Source of the DNA: Diphasiastrum complanatum
Taxonomy: Eukaryota > Streptophyta > Lycopodiopsida > Lycopodiales > Lycopodiaceae
Reading direction: 5' to 3'
Length of the DNA: 64,000 bases
NCBI GenBank assembly: GCA_029204225.1
Contig: CM055096.1
Span: 45,479,346 to 45,543,345, forward strand
Program-made: the position numbers and the translations under genes
Notes under the pieces: model-generated
Told to the model about the DNA's origin: nothing
Seen by the model: only the letters and a program-made list of their open reading frames with translations
Database searches by the model: none
In this document: one piece after another, positions 23,217 to 34,820 of the stretch
Layout of the letters: each line of letters starts with the position of its first letter
How positions within the stretch are numbered: the stretch's first letter is position 1

Positions 23217-23342
23217 ATTCTATAGGGGGTTTGAGTAACGGGAAACATAGTTGTGTGCAAAAAAAGATGACCCGGTTATAACTCTTATCTTTTTCAAGTA
23301 AAAAACTTTGAGAGGATCAATAACCCAACAAGTTCTCACAAC
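23125..23342 (+). repeat. 218-bp direct repeat, left copy
   Basis: The unit starts CAACAAATATGAGTC, contains a (CT)n(CA)n tract (23147-23217), then ATTCTATAGGGGGTTTGAG, and ends CCAACAAGTTCTCACAAC. The partner is at 23818-24028. Confidence 0.9.
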
Positions 23343-23817
23343 CTCATAGGTATAAGAAGTACATCCAAACCGTGACACTCGGGTATGCTTCACAGTGGAA
23401 GCTAACGAACAACTGATACATACTGCACATGATATCTAACACCAACAAACCTGATATATAGGAGGATACATGGAACTGTTGCAAACAGAGCAGTCGAGCA
23501 GTTCATGTAGGCTGCTAGCATTCAATGTGGCTGCTTTTCCAGTAGTCGGAGCACAAACTTTTGTGAATGACACAGAGTCTGCAGAGGTGAAGCTTGAAAC
23601 AACGTTTCTTTCCAAGAAAGGAGACCCTAGCATTGGACCGTGTTCATCTCTTTCAGCCATAGCGATGCGTCAGAAAACCAGTCCTCTATTCACACACTCA
23701 TGTTTGACAAGAACCAATCTACTGAGGTTATACTTCACGCCCTGCCTCCATCAACCAAGTTGAGGCATTACTTGACAAGGAACCACATTGTTATTAGTTT
23801 CTACGTAGAAGTTGAGC
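23343..23817. other. Spacer between the 218-bp direct repeats
   Basis: One frame (23470-23763) is open for 97 codons but has no recognisable domain. Near 23786 the motif ACATTGTTATTAGTTTCTA followed by AGAAGTTGAGC also occurs at about 16048-16078, left of the retrotransposon, so parts of the 15.4-16.1 kb block are duplicated here. Confidence 0.4.
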
Positions 23818-23836
23818 AACAAATATGAGTCTTTTT

Positions 23837-23904
<68 letters not shown>

Positions 23905-24028
23905 TCTATAGGGGGTTTGAGCAACAGGAAACATAGTTGTGTGCAAAAAAAGATGATTTGCTTATAACTCTAATATTCTTCAAGTATGAAACTTTGAGAG
24001 GATCAATAACCCAACAAGTTCTCACAAC
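23818..24028 (+). repeat. 218-bp direct repeat, right copy
   Basis: Partner of 23125-23342 with a shorter CT and a longer CA part (23842-23903) and a handful of substitutions. Confidence 0.9.
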
Positions 24029-24900
24029 ATATCACAACATCACACTTACCACAACATATCATCCCACTGAGTACAGTTTGAACTTAGAAGCCGCAGTTTT
24101 CCAAGTTCCCATTGATTATAGTCAACAATAATAACTTTAAGAAGTTTGTGATTGCACATGTACGTCAGTAGAATCATAGAGTTTTTGTTATACTCATGCT
24201 GCCAGTGCTGAATGAATTGTTGCTTGCAACCATATCAGTCCCAGTACAAGCAACACCAGTAGAGTAGAATTGACCACTTCAGCTGATGTGGACATCAATT
24301 GCAAAAATCCAGTAGAATAGAATTGACCTCCCAAATGTTCGTCGAGAGATATTCTGGGCATGCAAATTCATGCATTTTCTGGTAACCGCTTTCTTCTGCG
24401 CTTGAGTTTTGCATGACTATAGTCTGTAGTTAAAAACGATCAACATAGAATGCCTGTGTTAAAAATGCTTTTATCAATAAAAGTATTAAAATAATGACCT
24501 GAATTCAAAAAGTCATAACTACAATATTTTTTTACTCTTTAAGCTGATTCCAGCAAGTATATGCATGACAATATTTGATTTCAGTTTGACTGAGATTTTT
24601 AAAGATCTTATTCAGTTAGGTGACGTTTTACGCCTTTTACGGAATTTCTTAACTTTCTTTCAAGTTAAATATCTTCTAAGTATGAGCTCCGATTCAAGTG
24701 ATGTAGAAAACAATATTGCTCTATTTTTTGAGTTCTCTACATTGACTATATGGATGATTAGTTTAAAGTGATTTTATAATATGACCCATAATCAGGCTAA
24801 CCAAACTTTATGTGATTGATCTAGAGTGAAACATTGCTTTTGGATCCACAAATCATTATTCTATCTCTCACTCTCGTAATACAAGTTTAAATCATTATTC
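24029..24900. other. Spacer without a recognised gene
   Basis: AT-rich sequence with only short frames unlike known proteins. Confidence 0.4.
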
Positions 24901-24906
24901 TGTCTC

Positions 24907-24980
24907 TCAAACCCCAACCAGCAAGTAGTTACTCCGGAGTTTGTACAAAACATTGTTTCATATAGAAAGCACATCCGCCT
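24907..24980 (+). repeat. Detached copy of the Helitron N-terminal repeat
   Basis: The sequence CCCCAACCAGCAAGTAGTTA onward matches 25302-25386 in the Helitron with few substitutions, but lacks an internal segment of roughly 20 bp (AACTCCGGTTTCTG). It encodes the same VVTPEFV...SYR motif and stands apart from the element. Confidence 0.75.
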
Positions 24981-25137
24981 GAAACCACCAGTACAAGTCA
25001 AACAAGACTATTTTTAACATAAAATTTGAGTCATAATCCTTCTTTATGCTCAAAAGTGATAAATTACAATTGAAAATATAGTAGGATGTCTGCTTAAAAT
25101 AGAGTGCCATGTTTACTATTTTTGATAGGTATCCATG

Positions 25138-25141
<4 letters not shown>

Positions 25142-25209
<68 letters not shown>
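25142..25209. repeat. (CT)n microsatellite
   Basis: About 34 CT units lie immediately left of the Helitron coding region. Confidence 0.95.
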
Positions 25210-25212
<3 letters not shown>

Positions 25213-25299
25213 GCTATTGTTTGCTTGATTCTGACGAAATCCATGTTAACTTTGACTTGCAGGATAAATGAACAAAGGTTGTGAATATCATGTTTGAAA

Positions 25300-26154
25300 A
25301 CCCCAACCAACAAGTAGTTACTCCGGAGTTTGTACGAAACAATGTTTCATATAGAACTCCGGTTTCTGAAAGCACATCCACCAGAAGGAAGAGATTGGCT
25401 CGTAGGAGACAAGCCAAGAGCAGGGCTTTGCCAGCATGTAGTATAGGCACTGCAGGTGTGTCCCTACATAGAGATGGTACATTGACTTAAAAGCTAGTGT
25501 ACAATCACTTAGCAGTGGTGCAGTAGAGCACATCAGGAGTAGCGAAACCAGTTTGGTTGTAGGCGTGCCTCCACATAGCTATCATCCGTTGACATTACAT
25601 CATATCATGCTACCATCACCTCAACATCTTGCTGTAGAGTTTGTTGGAAGTAGTGTATTTTCATCAGACTGTAGGAGTCCATCCACCCAGTTTAGGTCAT
25701 CCGAGATAGGGGTAGCAGCGGAGAGGGTAGAGTTGGTTACACCCAAACATGTTCATAGTAATCTTTCATATTTAACTCTTGAAGCGGAATTCATAAGTGA
25801 GAGGAAGAGGAGGATTCGTCGTAGGTATATGGTAATATGTAAAGCCAGGGCTTTGCAATTTACCATTCAGGAAGAGGAAGAGGATACGATTTGACGTCCC
25901 ATGACGATATCAGAAGAGAGACTGATATATTGGGTGTAGGATCGATTACGCATGTTACATTGGATTCGATGTCCAATGTTGATGTTATAGAGGGGGTAGA
26001 TGCTACAACAACAATGTTTGTTACACCCGAGCATGTGCATAATCACCCATCATATAGAACTCCAGAAGTAGAATCTAGATCTGCTAGGAGTAGAAGGTTG
26101 AATCGCATGTACCAAGCTAAGCGAAGACATCGGACCTTGCTTTTGTCTTTGTAA
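25300..26154 (+). pseudogene. Helitron N-terminal basic repeats (three copies)
   Basis: Across two frames the protein carries three copies of a roughly 38-residue unit with the pattern VTPE(H/F)V...(S)YRTPE.ES followed by an Arg-rich run such as RRKRLARRRQAKSRAL. They lie at about 25316-25430, 25737-25860 and 26019-26140. The Arg-rich halves resemble the basic N-terminal region seen before the Helitron_like_N domain in many plant Helitron proteins, but a triplicated unit is unusual. The second and third copies are separated by a stop and frame change near 25894. Confidence 0.65.
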
Positions 26155-26247
26155 AAACCCATAGTCACAGAAGTCTCACACTCTAGACGGGGTCATTTTG
26201 AAGTAGCTAGATCGCTTCAAACACAAGCATGCCATGATCTTGGAGAG

Positions 26248-26727
26248 ATGGAGTTTGTGTGCGGTCATTGTTCGGCCCTAAGATGGAAAGCAGAAAGAAA
26301 TAGCTCTTTCTGTTGCATGAAAGGCAAGGTGTGTTTGCCTTTGATGCCATTATCGCCTCTTTATCTCCTTAATTTGTACACGACTTCTGATGACGTGGGA
26401 GCTCATTTTAGAAAACATGTTCAGAGTTATAATAACTCCTTGGCCTTTGCATCTCTTGGGGTGAATCTAGATAGATCCACTGCCAACTCTGTAGGCGGTG
26501 CGTATACATTTAGAGTGTCTGGCCGGTTGTATCATCATATTGGTGGTTTGTTGCCTTTAAATAGACCTTCATTTTTGCAAATCTACATCATGGATGGTGA
26601 TGATTTGAAATTAGATTAGAGATTATCTCTGAATCCCGATCTTAAACATGATGTTCTCTCCCTTTTGCAAAGCATGATGATGGATGTGAATCCATTTGCG
26701 CAATGTTTTAAGAATGTGTTGCTCGAA
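26248..26727 (+). pseudogene. Helitron_like_N domain
   Basis: The frame shows CGHCSALRWKAE, FCCMKGKVCLP, then FRKHVQSYNNSLAFASLGV and GGAYTFRVSGRLYHHIG, all in the order of the Helitron_like_N family, with the usual Cys pairs that probably bind zinc. A TAG follows at 26617-26619. The same frame then stays open to 26770 with PDLKHDVLSLLQ-type sequence before a frame change to the Rep part. Confidence 0.88.
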
Positions 26728-26729
26728 TC

Positions 26730-28721
26730 ATGCGAGAAAACTTCACAAAGGATATTCGACTTCGCATAGTGTCTGGTTGTTCACAGAGTAGAGCAAATAG
26801 ACAATTCAATGCTCCTACGAGCAATGAGATTGCAGTGCTTATGTCTATAGATGATACACCGAGTGATGGAATGCGTGACATCATATTGCACTCCATTCAG
26901 GATGGTTTGCGACATATCACAGAGCGTCATTCATCGTATGATGCCTTGCATTTTGTCCTCATCTTTCCTTATGGTACTGATGGGTGGTATCAGGGGATTC
27001 CACATATGTGTATGAGAGATGTTGCACGTGGTGATGATGATGACGTACGTGATGGTATACATTCAGATGTTCCTGAAGAGCAATTAGAGGGCAGACACAA
27101 AGTTGTCACCATTCGAGAGTTTTACAGCTACCATTTACAGGCACGAGCGGAGCATGTTTCACCTATACATTTGGGTGGAAGGCTGTTGCAAGAGTATGTG
27201 TGTGACATGGTAGCAAAGATGGTGCAAAACAACATGAACTACATCTATAACAATCGAGATAGATTTCGTAGAGAGATTCGCAGTGGCATCATTGATGCCC
27301 TTGGAGCTCATTTCGCCAGGGACATAGGGCAGCGAATAGTCCTGCCATCATCTTATATCGGTTCACCACGTCATATGCATCAGCAGTACTAGGATGCTAT
27401 GGTCGTCGTTAGGGAGTTGTGTTCTCCCGATTTGTTTATCACAATGACGTTGTACCCAAATTGGTCAGAAGTGAGGACGGAGTTGAGATTTTGACAGACA
27501 CCTGCAGATAGGCCCGATTTGGTGTCGAGGGTTTTTAGCATGGAGCTTCAACATTTGATTGATTTGTTAAAGAAGAATGGAATATTTGGGCGCATTATAG
27601 GAAGGCTTCATGGTGTAGAGTTTCAGAAGAGAGGATTGCCCCATGCCCACTTATTGATTATATTGGAGGAGCGGAGCAAACCCATCACTGTTGGAGATTA
27701 CGATCGTATTGTATGCGCAGAGATTCCTGTGAGGGGAGATGATCCGGAGTTGTACGAGATATTGAGGACATGTATGATGCACGGCCCATGCGGAACATCT
27801 TTTCCAAATGCATCGTGCATGAAGGATGGAAGATGCTTGAAGAACTACCCAAGGAATTTTATTGATGAAACATCGATAGTGAATGGGTATCTTTCGTATA
27901 GGCGTAGAGACAATGGAGAGAAGGTGAAGTCACATGGAATAGATTTAGATAACAGGTGGGTAGTACCATACAATAGATGGTTGACACTACATTTTCAGTG
28001 TCACATCAATGTAGAGATATGTGTACATATACGTAGTGGGAAGTATTTGTACAAGGGACCAGATATGATTACGGCAGAGGCTATGGGGAATGGTGGTCAG
28101 ACAGTTGCACCAGTGAATAAGATAGAGCAATTTTTGAATGCTCGATATTTCTCTACGAGTGAGGCTTGCTGGCGACTATTTGGGCTTTCTATGGGTGCTC
28201 ATAAGCCAGTTGTGACTCGATTGGCAGTTCATCTGGCTAGACAGGAGTTGGTATACTTTACTGAGGGAGCCGATTTAGAGGAGGTCATAGAAGGTCATTC
28301 GAGTACCACTTTGACAGCTTTTTTTGAACTGAATAGAAGTGGAGATTCAGAGGCCCGAGAGTCGTTGTACCAAGACTTGCCACAGTTATACGTTTACAAT
28401 AGGAGAGTGCGAAGGTGGACCCATAGAATCAATGCACAGTCCATTTTGGCCATTAGACGTATGTACTTTGTCCATCCGTCTGAACGAGAGCGATTTTATT
28501 TGCGAGTTCTTTTGGCTCATGTAAGAGGTGCAAAAATTTTTGAGGACTTGCGCACAGTCGACGATGAGTTGTTTTTGTCGTTCAGAGATGCTTGCAAGCA
28601 TAGACTTCTTATCAACGATGCGATGGAATGGAGTAATTGCCTGCTAGAGGCAGTGTCATGGGGGACTCCGTCGCAACTTCGGCTCATGTTTGTTGTACTT
28701 CTTTTGACATGTGCCCATTAG
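26730..28721 (+). pseudogene. Helitron Rep (HUH) nuclease domain
   Basis: One frame, interrupted by TAG (27390-27392) and TGA (27493-27495), carries the Rep region. The metal-binding HUH motif is QKRGLPHAHLL (His codons at 27642-27644 and 27648-27650). The Tyr motif reads GKYLYKGPD. In the family this segment is usually KYLyKYxyKG with two Tyr; here the left half is replaced (VHIRSG), so one catalytic Tyr appears lost. Upstream, YDALHFVLIFPYGTDGW is the usual 'Y.pL.ypLlfP.G..GW' block. The domain nicks and ligates single-stranded DNA. In this copy it is inactive because of the stops and the lost Tyr. Confidence 0.9.
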
Positions 28722-29794
28722 ATCTTTGGACGAGTATAGAGCCCCATTTAGTAGAAGATTATGCGGAGGAGTTAGGACAACCAGTAACGTGCGAGACCGT
28801 TACTGTGAGTCAGATTTTGGTAGATAGGGCTCTTCTAGACGTGGAGACGCACATGCAGGCATCGGGAAAGTCGTTGACAAATTTTGGCTTCACACTTCCC
28901 AATAGCAATGTCGAGTTTTCTCCACTATTTCGCGAGGAGATATTTCTCGATGAGACCCTTCTAGACGTAGAGGCTGACATCGAGAGATTGAATGTAGATC
29001 AACGCGTGATTTTTTGATCGTGTAGTATGTGAGCATGTGGTACGAAGAGTGGGTGGAGTGTTCTTTGTAGATGGTCCGGGTGGTACGGTAAGACGTTTCT
29101 CTATAGTGTCATGCTATCGTACGTGCATGCACAAGGTTGGATAGCACTGGCAGTTGCATCATCGGGGATTGCTGCATTGTTAATGAAAGGTGGTAGGACC
29201 GCACACTCTAGATTTAGGATTCCTCCGACGGAATTGAATGAAAGCTCGACCTGCAACATCTCGAAACAGTCTCCGTTAGGTAAGCTTTTGATGGCATGTC
29301 GACTTATTATCTGGGACGAGGCTCCCATGGTACATAAGTATGCCATTGAGTGTGTGGATCGGTCTCTACGGGACATATTGGGTATCGATACTCCATTTGG
29401 AGGGATTCCAATCGTTTTTGGTGGTGATTTCCATCAGGTGCTCCCAGTGGTACGATGGGGTAGTCGTGCACAGATTGTGAGTGCCTCACTAAAGTGTTCA
29501 CGTTTGTGGAAACATATGGAAGTGCACAAACTGTCAATGAACATGCGTGTTATGGGTGTGGAGGGAGCCGATAGGAACGAGCAATCGAGGTTCGCAAAGT
29601 ATTTGTTGAGTATTGGAGATGGACGTGAGCCCACATTTGTGCTGCGTGGTTTGGATTTGATTTCTTTGCCAGAGTGTATGTGTCTAAGGACGCGAGATGT
29701 GTGTGAATTGATTTCGTTCACTTTCCCCGATATTGCACGACGTTATATGGATGTTGATTTTTTAAGACAGTCTAAAATTATTCACAAACTCTGA
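28722..29794 (+). pseudogene. Helitron Pif1-type helicase domain (truncated)
   Basis: After a frame change, the linker and helicase follow. The Walker A region reads FFVDGPGGT then GKTFLYS, but a 1-nt deletion at about 29087 puts the two halves in different frames. Walker B is LIIWDEAPM (about 29305-29331) and the next Pif1 motif is GGDFHQVLPV (about 29420-29449). The frame ends at 29794, before the C-terminal motifs (the usual 'NTHVD.IN' part and the GFxVT/SQG-like end), so roughly the last third of the helicase is missing. Confidence 0.88.
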
Positions 29795-31840
29795 CAGACA
29801 ATTCATAAAGCTTCAAGGTACAAATATCCTTAGAATTCATAATTCTAGAATATAACAATTCATTTAACTAGAATCTCTAGGAAAATCATTAAGATATAAA
29901 ATGATTAAAACTCAACTTTGAGTATCCTATACTCCCTTGAGTTAAATGCCCCTGTTTCTAGCATCAAATGCAAGAAAATAACAATCATGCATCTTAATAG
30001 AGTTGTTTGTCCCCTATGATAACTGGAGATCTAATCAAAAGAAATGTACTCAAGCATCTACAGACCATAAACTGTAGTAGAATAGCATCCACTAGATTAA
30101 TTAAACTCTCTACAAGTAAAATAGCTTAACTTGTGAGAATGTGTGGGATCCATAGGCTTTCAATAAAACACTAGAGTAAAGAGATTCAAAATACTAATAC
30201 TCAAATAATAGATAAAGAATTAATTGTCACACTTAAGAATCATCACAATCCTTATAATCCTCTAACAACAATCAAGTATCTATTTATGACCCTTCAATCA
30301 TAAATATTTAGATTCGTATGATTCGTCAATCACAGTTTTTTGGAATCCAAAACCATATTTAATCATGTACAGGACACTGGAGTATATGTCCAGCATAATT
30401 CAGTAAAAGTAAGAATCATTCTAAAATCTTTTCCACTAGAAAAATACTGAATTTTAGGAATATTCTTCAAACCGGATTCTCTGACACAAGTGTTAGATAT
30501 TTAAGTTCTATATGCCATTGGTAATTAAAGACAGAAAGCATACCAAAATGATAATGACAATCATCTTCAACCACAAAAAAACTTTAGATTGCTGTCAAAT
30601 TTGGATATCCAAAGTCCTACTAAATATCAATTCAGTTATTATTTTCGGATTCATTATGATTTGTTATCCAATTGAATACTCTGGGATACAATCACTAATG
30701 AGGTGAGCCTATTCCTTAATCAAGGAATACTCTATACCCAGAATATTGTATATCCAATGCACATAATTTTCACTGATGAATGCTAATGATTCACAAATCA
30801 TGTGTCTTACAAGCAATATAATTCAAAACAGTCAGTTTCCAGTGAATCCTCATCACACTAATTGTTTTACCAATTAACTTCATCTAGGAGTAATCAACTA
30901 CTCAAGTTAGTTGCCAATGATTCAGAAATATGGAGATATTAATGGTTACAAAGATATCAGTTATGAATTTAACTAAATGAATTTAATCCAGGTAATTAAT
31001 ACCCAGTATCAAGCAATTATTCCCAGGGATTATCAAAATCCTAACTGTGAAATACATTTATCGATCACACTTACTACCTCTGATGTCCACTCTTCTTCCC
31101 CCCTTAGGAATTTCAGTCCCTTGAAAACCTATTTCAGCTAAGGTACTAAGAAGATGTAACGACATTAGTAGATGTTTAAAGTGAATTATTGTAGGAAAAA
31201 GTCTGAAACAATTTCACTTCTATCCTATGCCTGGGTTGAATCACTGATATACAAAAATCATCTACTAGTATGAAAAACAGTACTAGTCTGATCTTTTGCA
31301 TATAATTCACCATAGGATTTAATCGGAAATGAAATTAGTTTTTTTTTATTTTTGATCAGTCTCTATCAATTACAATTTTTCCAATAAAATTGGACTGTTT
31401 TATCTTTTTATTGATTGGTTTGGCATTGCTCCGTCAATATTAACAAAAACTATCAAAACGTCAGAATATGAAATTACATGAATGGAAATCCTACCAATAA
31501 GAATTCAAAAATTCTTAAATTGTATCCAAGCGAGATTTTACTACTCGGATAAAGGGTTCTGCACCACTCATTCCATGTGGCCATTTCATATTGTTTGACG
31601 GTTCAATTTTGATGAGTATCTTGCACAAATGTTCACTTGACCCATTTCTAATGATCAGTATTGATTAGAAATATATCAGAAAAGTAACCAATTTCAAATT
31701 TTAACCAAATACGAAATTCAACAAAGTATGAAAAAATTCGATTTGAACTTTCAATCTAGGAGTACGCTACTCCAAAAGTTAAAATAACATTTAGTAAAAA
31801 TTGTCAGCAAATTCATTGCGGTTCCTTCTGTCAATTTTAA
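29795..31840. other. AT-rich spacer to the right of the Helitron
   Basis: About 2 kb, visibly richer in A and T than the Helitron, with no frame above 64 codons and no recognised motif. The composition step at 29.8 kb marks a breakpoint in the Helitron. Confidence 0.5.
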
Positions 31841-31867
31841 ATTATCTATCAAGGTCCTATTGGGCGA

Positions 31868-32169
31868 ATTCTTCGTGATCCATCAGTTTAGCACACCTTA
31901 TTATCCTCGAGGTAATGGACATGCAGAATCATCCAACAAGATCCTGTGTAGCATTATCACAAAAACCATTGAAGCTAGCATCTGATTGGGAACACAAGTT
32001 ACATGCTACATTATGGACATTCAGGACAACATACAAAGGAAGCACTGATAAAATACCATTCCAAATGGTTTATGGTCAGGATGCACTAATGCCAATAGAA
32101 TTTTTGGTGCCATCATTGAGAGTTGCCATAACACAATCCCTTGATGAATCCAAATCTCTACAATTATAA
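31868..32169 (+). pseudogene. Ty3/gypsy integrase core fragment
   Basis: Two overlapping frames give the end of a gypsy integrase core: TPYYPRGNGHAESSNK (with the catalytic Glu of the 'NG.aE..Nk' motif), then, after a TGA at about 31984 and a frame change, W..KLHATLWTFRTTYKGST, IPFQMVYGQDALMPIE. The order and spacing are those of plant gypsy integrases. The fragment ends at a stop after LDESKSLQL. The chromodomain end is displaced to 33115. Confidence 0.85.
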
Positions 32170-33114
32170 CATAAAGCCTTGCACAAACTTTGCGAGACAT
32201 GCCTACTGATTCTGCCCACCTTCCGTAGCCGTTGTCACTTCTTCCGCACCCTCCATCACCATCGCATCTTCCATCCTTCCTACCTCTCATATTCCTTCTG
32301 TTCTCACTCCACTTCTCAACATTAACACTCTCGATTCACAGTTATCGCCTGACACCCTCGATTGGATAAAAATCACTACATCTCCCTCCATCCTCGACAC
32401 CACCCTTCAATTTCCTACAGTTCCTATCATTTCTTCTTTCGATTGGCATCTTTCTCGATTCGCGTGACTACAACTCTTGGGAGGTTTGGTGCTTGATTTG
32501 CAATCCTTCTTGCTACTGCTCGTCCCGATCTCAGATTCATTTGGCGGTAGAGTCCAAGGATGTTGGATCTTGCCCTACGGTTTAGTGATATATCTTACTA
32601 TTGATTTTATTTGCGAAGGAAACTCATGTGAGGGTTGGCTGTGTGAGAGTTCTTTTCACTATTCTTCAGGTAAAAACTCTGTTTAGTAAGCACTTCCCAA
32701 AGATCTACTTGCAAAGCGGTTAGGGCTAGTCTTTAGCTTCATATCAGACGGAACGTCATCCTTTGGCATGTTCGACTTCTTCGACTTTTGTTGGAGTCGT
32801 CTGATATGTCGAAAGTTGTCTGATATGTCGGAGCCACTTGTTGAGCAATTCTCGGGTATTTCTGCAGACGGTGTAGAAACACGAATAAAACTTCAAAACT
32901 GGATAATGAAATTGATGTAGATTAAAGATCGATTATTCGGATGAATCACTCCCAATAGTAGAATAATCCAACAAGGTTATGTCTTAGAATTTCAAAAAAT
33001 TCTAGGACTATGCATACCTGAAAGCATTATAAGTTGCCTACTAGATATTGTGGACCATTTTGGAATATAAGGAAAATTGGTTTTTAAGATTACAAAATTG
33101 ATTTTCAAAATAAG
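32170..33114. other. Insertion or rearranged sequence inside the gypsy integrase
   Basis: About 0.9 kb of unrelated, more C-rich sequence separates the integrase core from its C-terminal end. The short repeat GTC(T)GATATGTCG(A/G) occurs near 32797-32835. No terminal repeat or target duplication was recognised. Confidence 0.4.
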
Positions 33115-33360
33115 TCTATTGCTCATATAGTGTTTCATGTAAGCTGGTTCAAATTAAATTCACATGAAGGTGGTATAGTTGGATCTAATAAAGATTTTAC
33201 CCACTTGGAAGATTTATATCTCGGTGTACCTTTGGAACCAAAAAGGGTACTTAGACTCAGAGATAAATAGTTGAGACATCAATCAATCTCTGAGTGCTTG
33301 ATCCAATGGAAAGGATGCACTTAGGCCAATGTTTATATAGGCATTTATGACCTCAATTAG
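33115..33360 (+). pseudogene. Gypsy integrase C-terminus with chromodomain-like end
   Basis: The frame reads IAHIVFHVSWFKL, then EPKRVLRLRDK, a stop, LRHQSISECLIQWKG, another stop, and NVYI. This is the VFHVS...P..il..R...r...i.e.LVqWkg pattern of chromovirus/gypsy integrase tails, where the chromodomain guides insertion to heterochromatin. The stops at about 33269 and 33325 make it a relic. It is in line with the integrase core at 31868-32169. Confidence 0.75.
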
Positions 33361-33442
33361 TCATGACATAATTGAGCAATTGCAAGCTTGCTATGTTTTC
33401 AATGGATGCACATCATCTTGATGCAAACGTGACGACCATAGA

Positions 33443-34820
33443 ATGGATAAATGTGGGCTGAATCCAAAGATTGAGTGCATACATTGTCACAAGAAAGGTC
33501 ATGCAGCCATGGATTGCTATGACAATCCAAGAAACAAGAAGACACAGAGTAGAAAGGAAAGCATGAACAACACATCGTTCGTGGAGGAGCCCAAATCCTC
33601 AAAGATGGCTAAAGACCAAGCTAGTAGAAGTTCTACTGCCTATATGGCTAAAGACGAAGCTAGTAGAAGTTCTACTGCTTATATGAGCACTGATATATGT
33701 GCAACATCCACAAAATGTTCAAGACATAGTTCTTGACTCAAGAGCCACGTCGCACTTTGTGATGACACGCAAGGCAGACAAAGAAAAAACTTGTATCACC
33801 TGAAGGTAAGCCTACAGAGACCTTTTCTCTTGTTGTGAAGGACACATCTCTACGCATATTATTTGCATACACAGCTATCTATGATCTGAAGATCCACATT
33901 GTAGACGAAAAGACAACATTTCTATATGGCGAGCTCAATGAAGTAGTCTACATGGACCAACCACCAGGTTTTACCTGCAAGTCACTTGCTGACTATGCCT
34001 GCAAAAGCATCTATGGACTGAAATAGTCCGCCAGACAATGGTACAAAAAAAAGAATCACGCACTAAGAGCCTTGGGCTTCCAGCCCTTGATGACTGACTA
34101 CACTGTTCATGTGAAAGTCATAAACGGAGAAATCATCATAATCAGTGTCTATGTAGATAACACGCTGATTCTGTCACAAAACGACAACTTGATTGCACAG
34201 TTGAAGACATATATTTTGAAGCACTTGGAAATATCTGACCTCGGGGAAGCAAAGTGCTACCTGGTCTTACAAATTGATAGAGATCTTCAGGCTGGAAAAT
34301 TGTATCTACACCAGTTAAGATACATTCAGAAGATTATTGATGATTTTGACATGATAGATTGGAAGGGAGTAAATACCCCAGTGGTTCTAAAAGATGATAG
34401 TAAAAGCGTCTTAGGAGGATGTACCATAGCAGCCAATGCAGATGTTATCTAGATTAGTAGAAACCAGACAATAACTGCCCAATCATCCTGTGAGGAAGAA
34501 TATGTTGCTGCAGTCAAAATGGCCAATGAGCTGACATGGCTCAAATAGTTCCTAGATGGACTATGACAGAGTACCGATGACCCGTTGATCCTGCACATGG
34601 ACAACACCTCTACTATTCCCTAGTGTTTCACTCCAAGACGAAGCACATCGCCATCAAGTATCACTTGATCAAGGATTTGGTTGAGAAGGACAAGACCGTC
34701 TTCATACCGACAAAGCAGATGGTAGCTGATATCTTTACAAAGGCATTGGATAAGACAATGTTTGAAAGGCATAGAGCCAGCTTGGAAATCAGAAAAATAT
34801 ACGGTTTAAGAGGGAGCTGA
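33443..34820 (+). pseudogene. Internally deleted Ty1/copia element (gag-RT-RNase H)
   Basis: A gag end with CCHC knuckle CIHCHKKGHAAMDC (33470-33520) runs almost directly into RT sequence at 33835, so protease and integrase have been deleted. RT shows VYMDQPPGF, a stop after SIYGLK, then ISVYVDNTLILSQ, where the family's YVDD active site reads YVDN, a lost catalytic Asp. RNase H pieces follow: QSSCEEEYVA, SKTKHIAIKYH and DIFTKAL. A 42-bp tandem duplication inside gag (33605-33690) repeats MAKD(Q/E)ASRSSTAY. GAGGGAGC at 34812-34819 is a probable polypurine tract before a 3' LTR. Confidence 0.88.

Larger units (their letters stand above)
25281..29794 (+). mobile_element. Decayed autonomous Helitron (coding part)
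   Basis: In one orientation this region encodes, in order, a Cys-rich Helitron_like_N domain, an HUH rolling-circle Rep domain and a Pif1-family helicase. That is the RepHel protein of plant Helitrons, which moves DNA by single-strand peeling and strand transfer. Frameshifts and stops interrupt it at about 26619, 26727, 27390, 27493, 28721 and 29087, and it ends abruptly at 29794 before the last helicase motifs. The coding parts have a more balanced base composition than the AT-rich flanks. No 5'-TC or 3' hairpin-CTRR terminus could be assigned. Confidence 0.88.
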
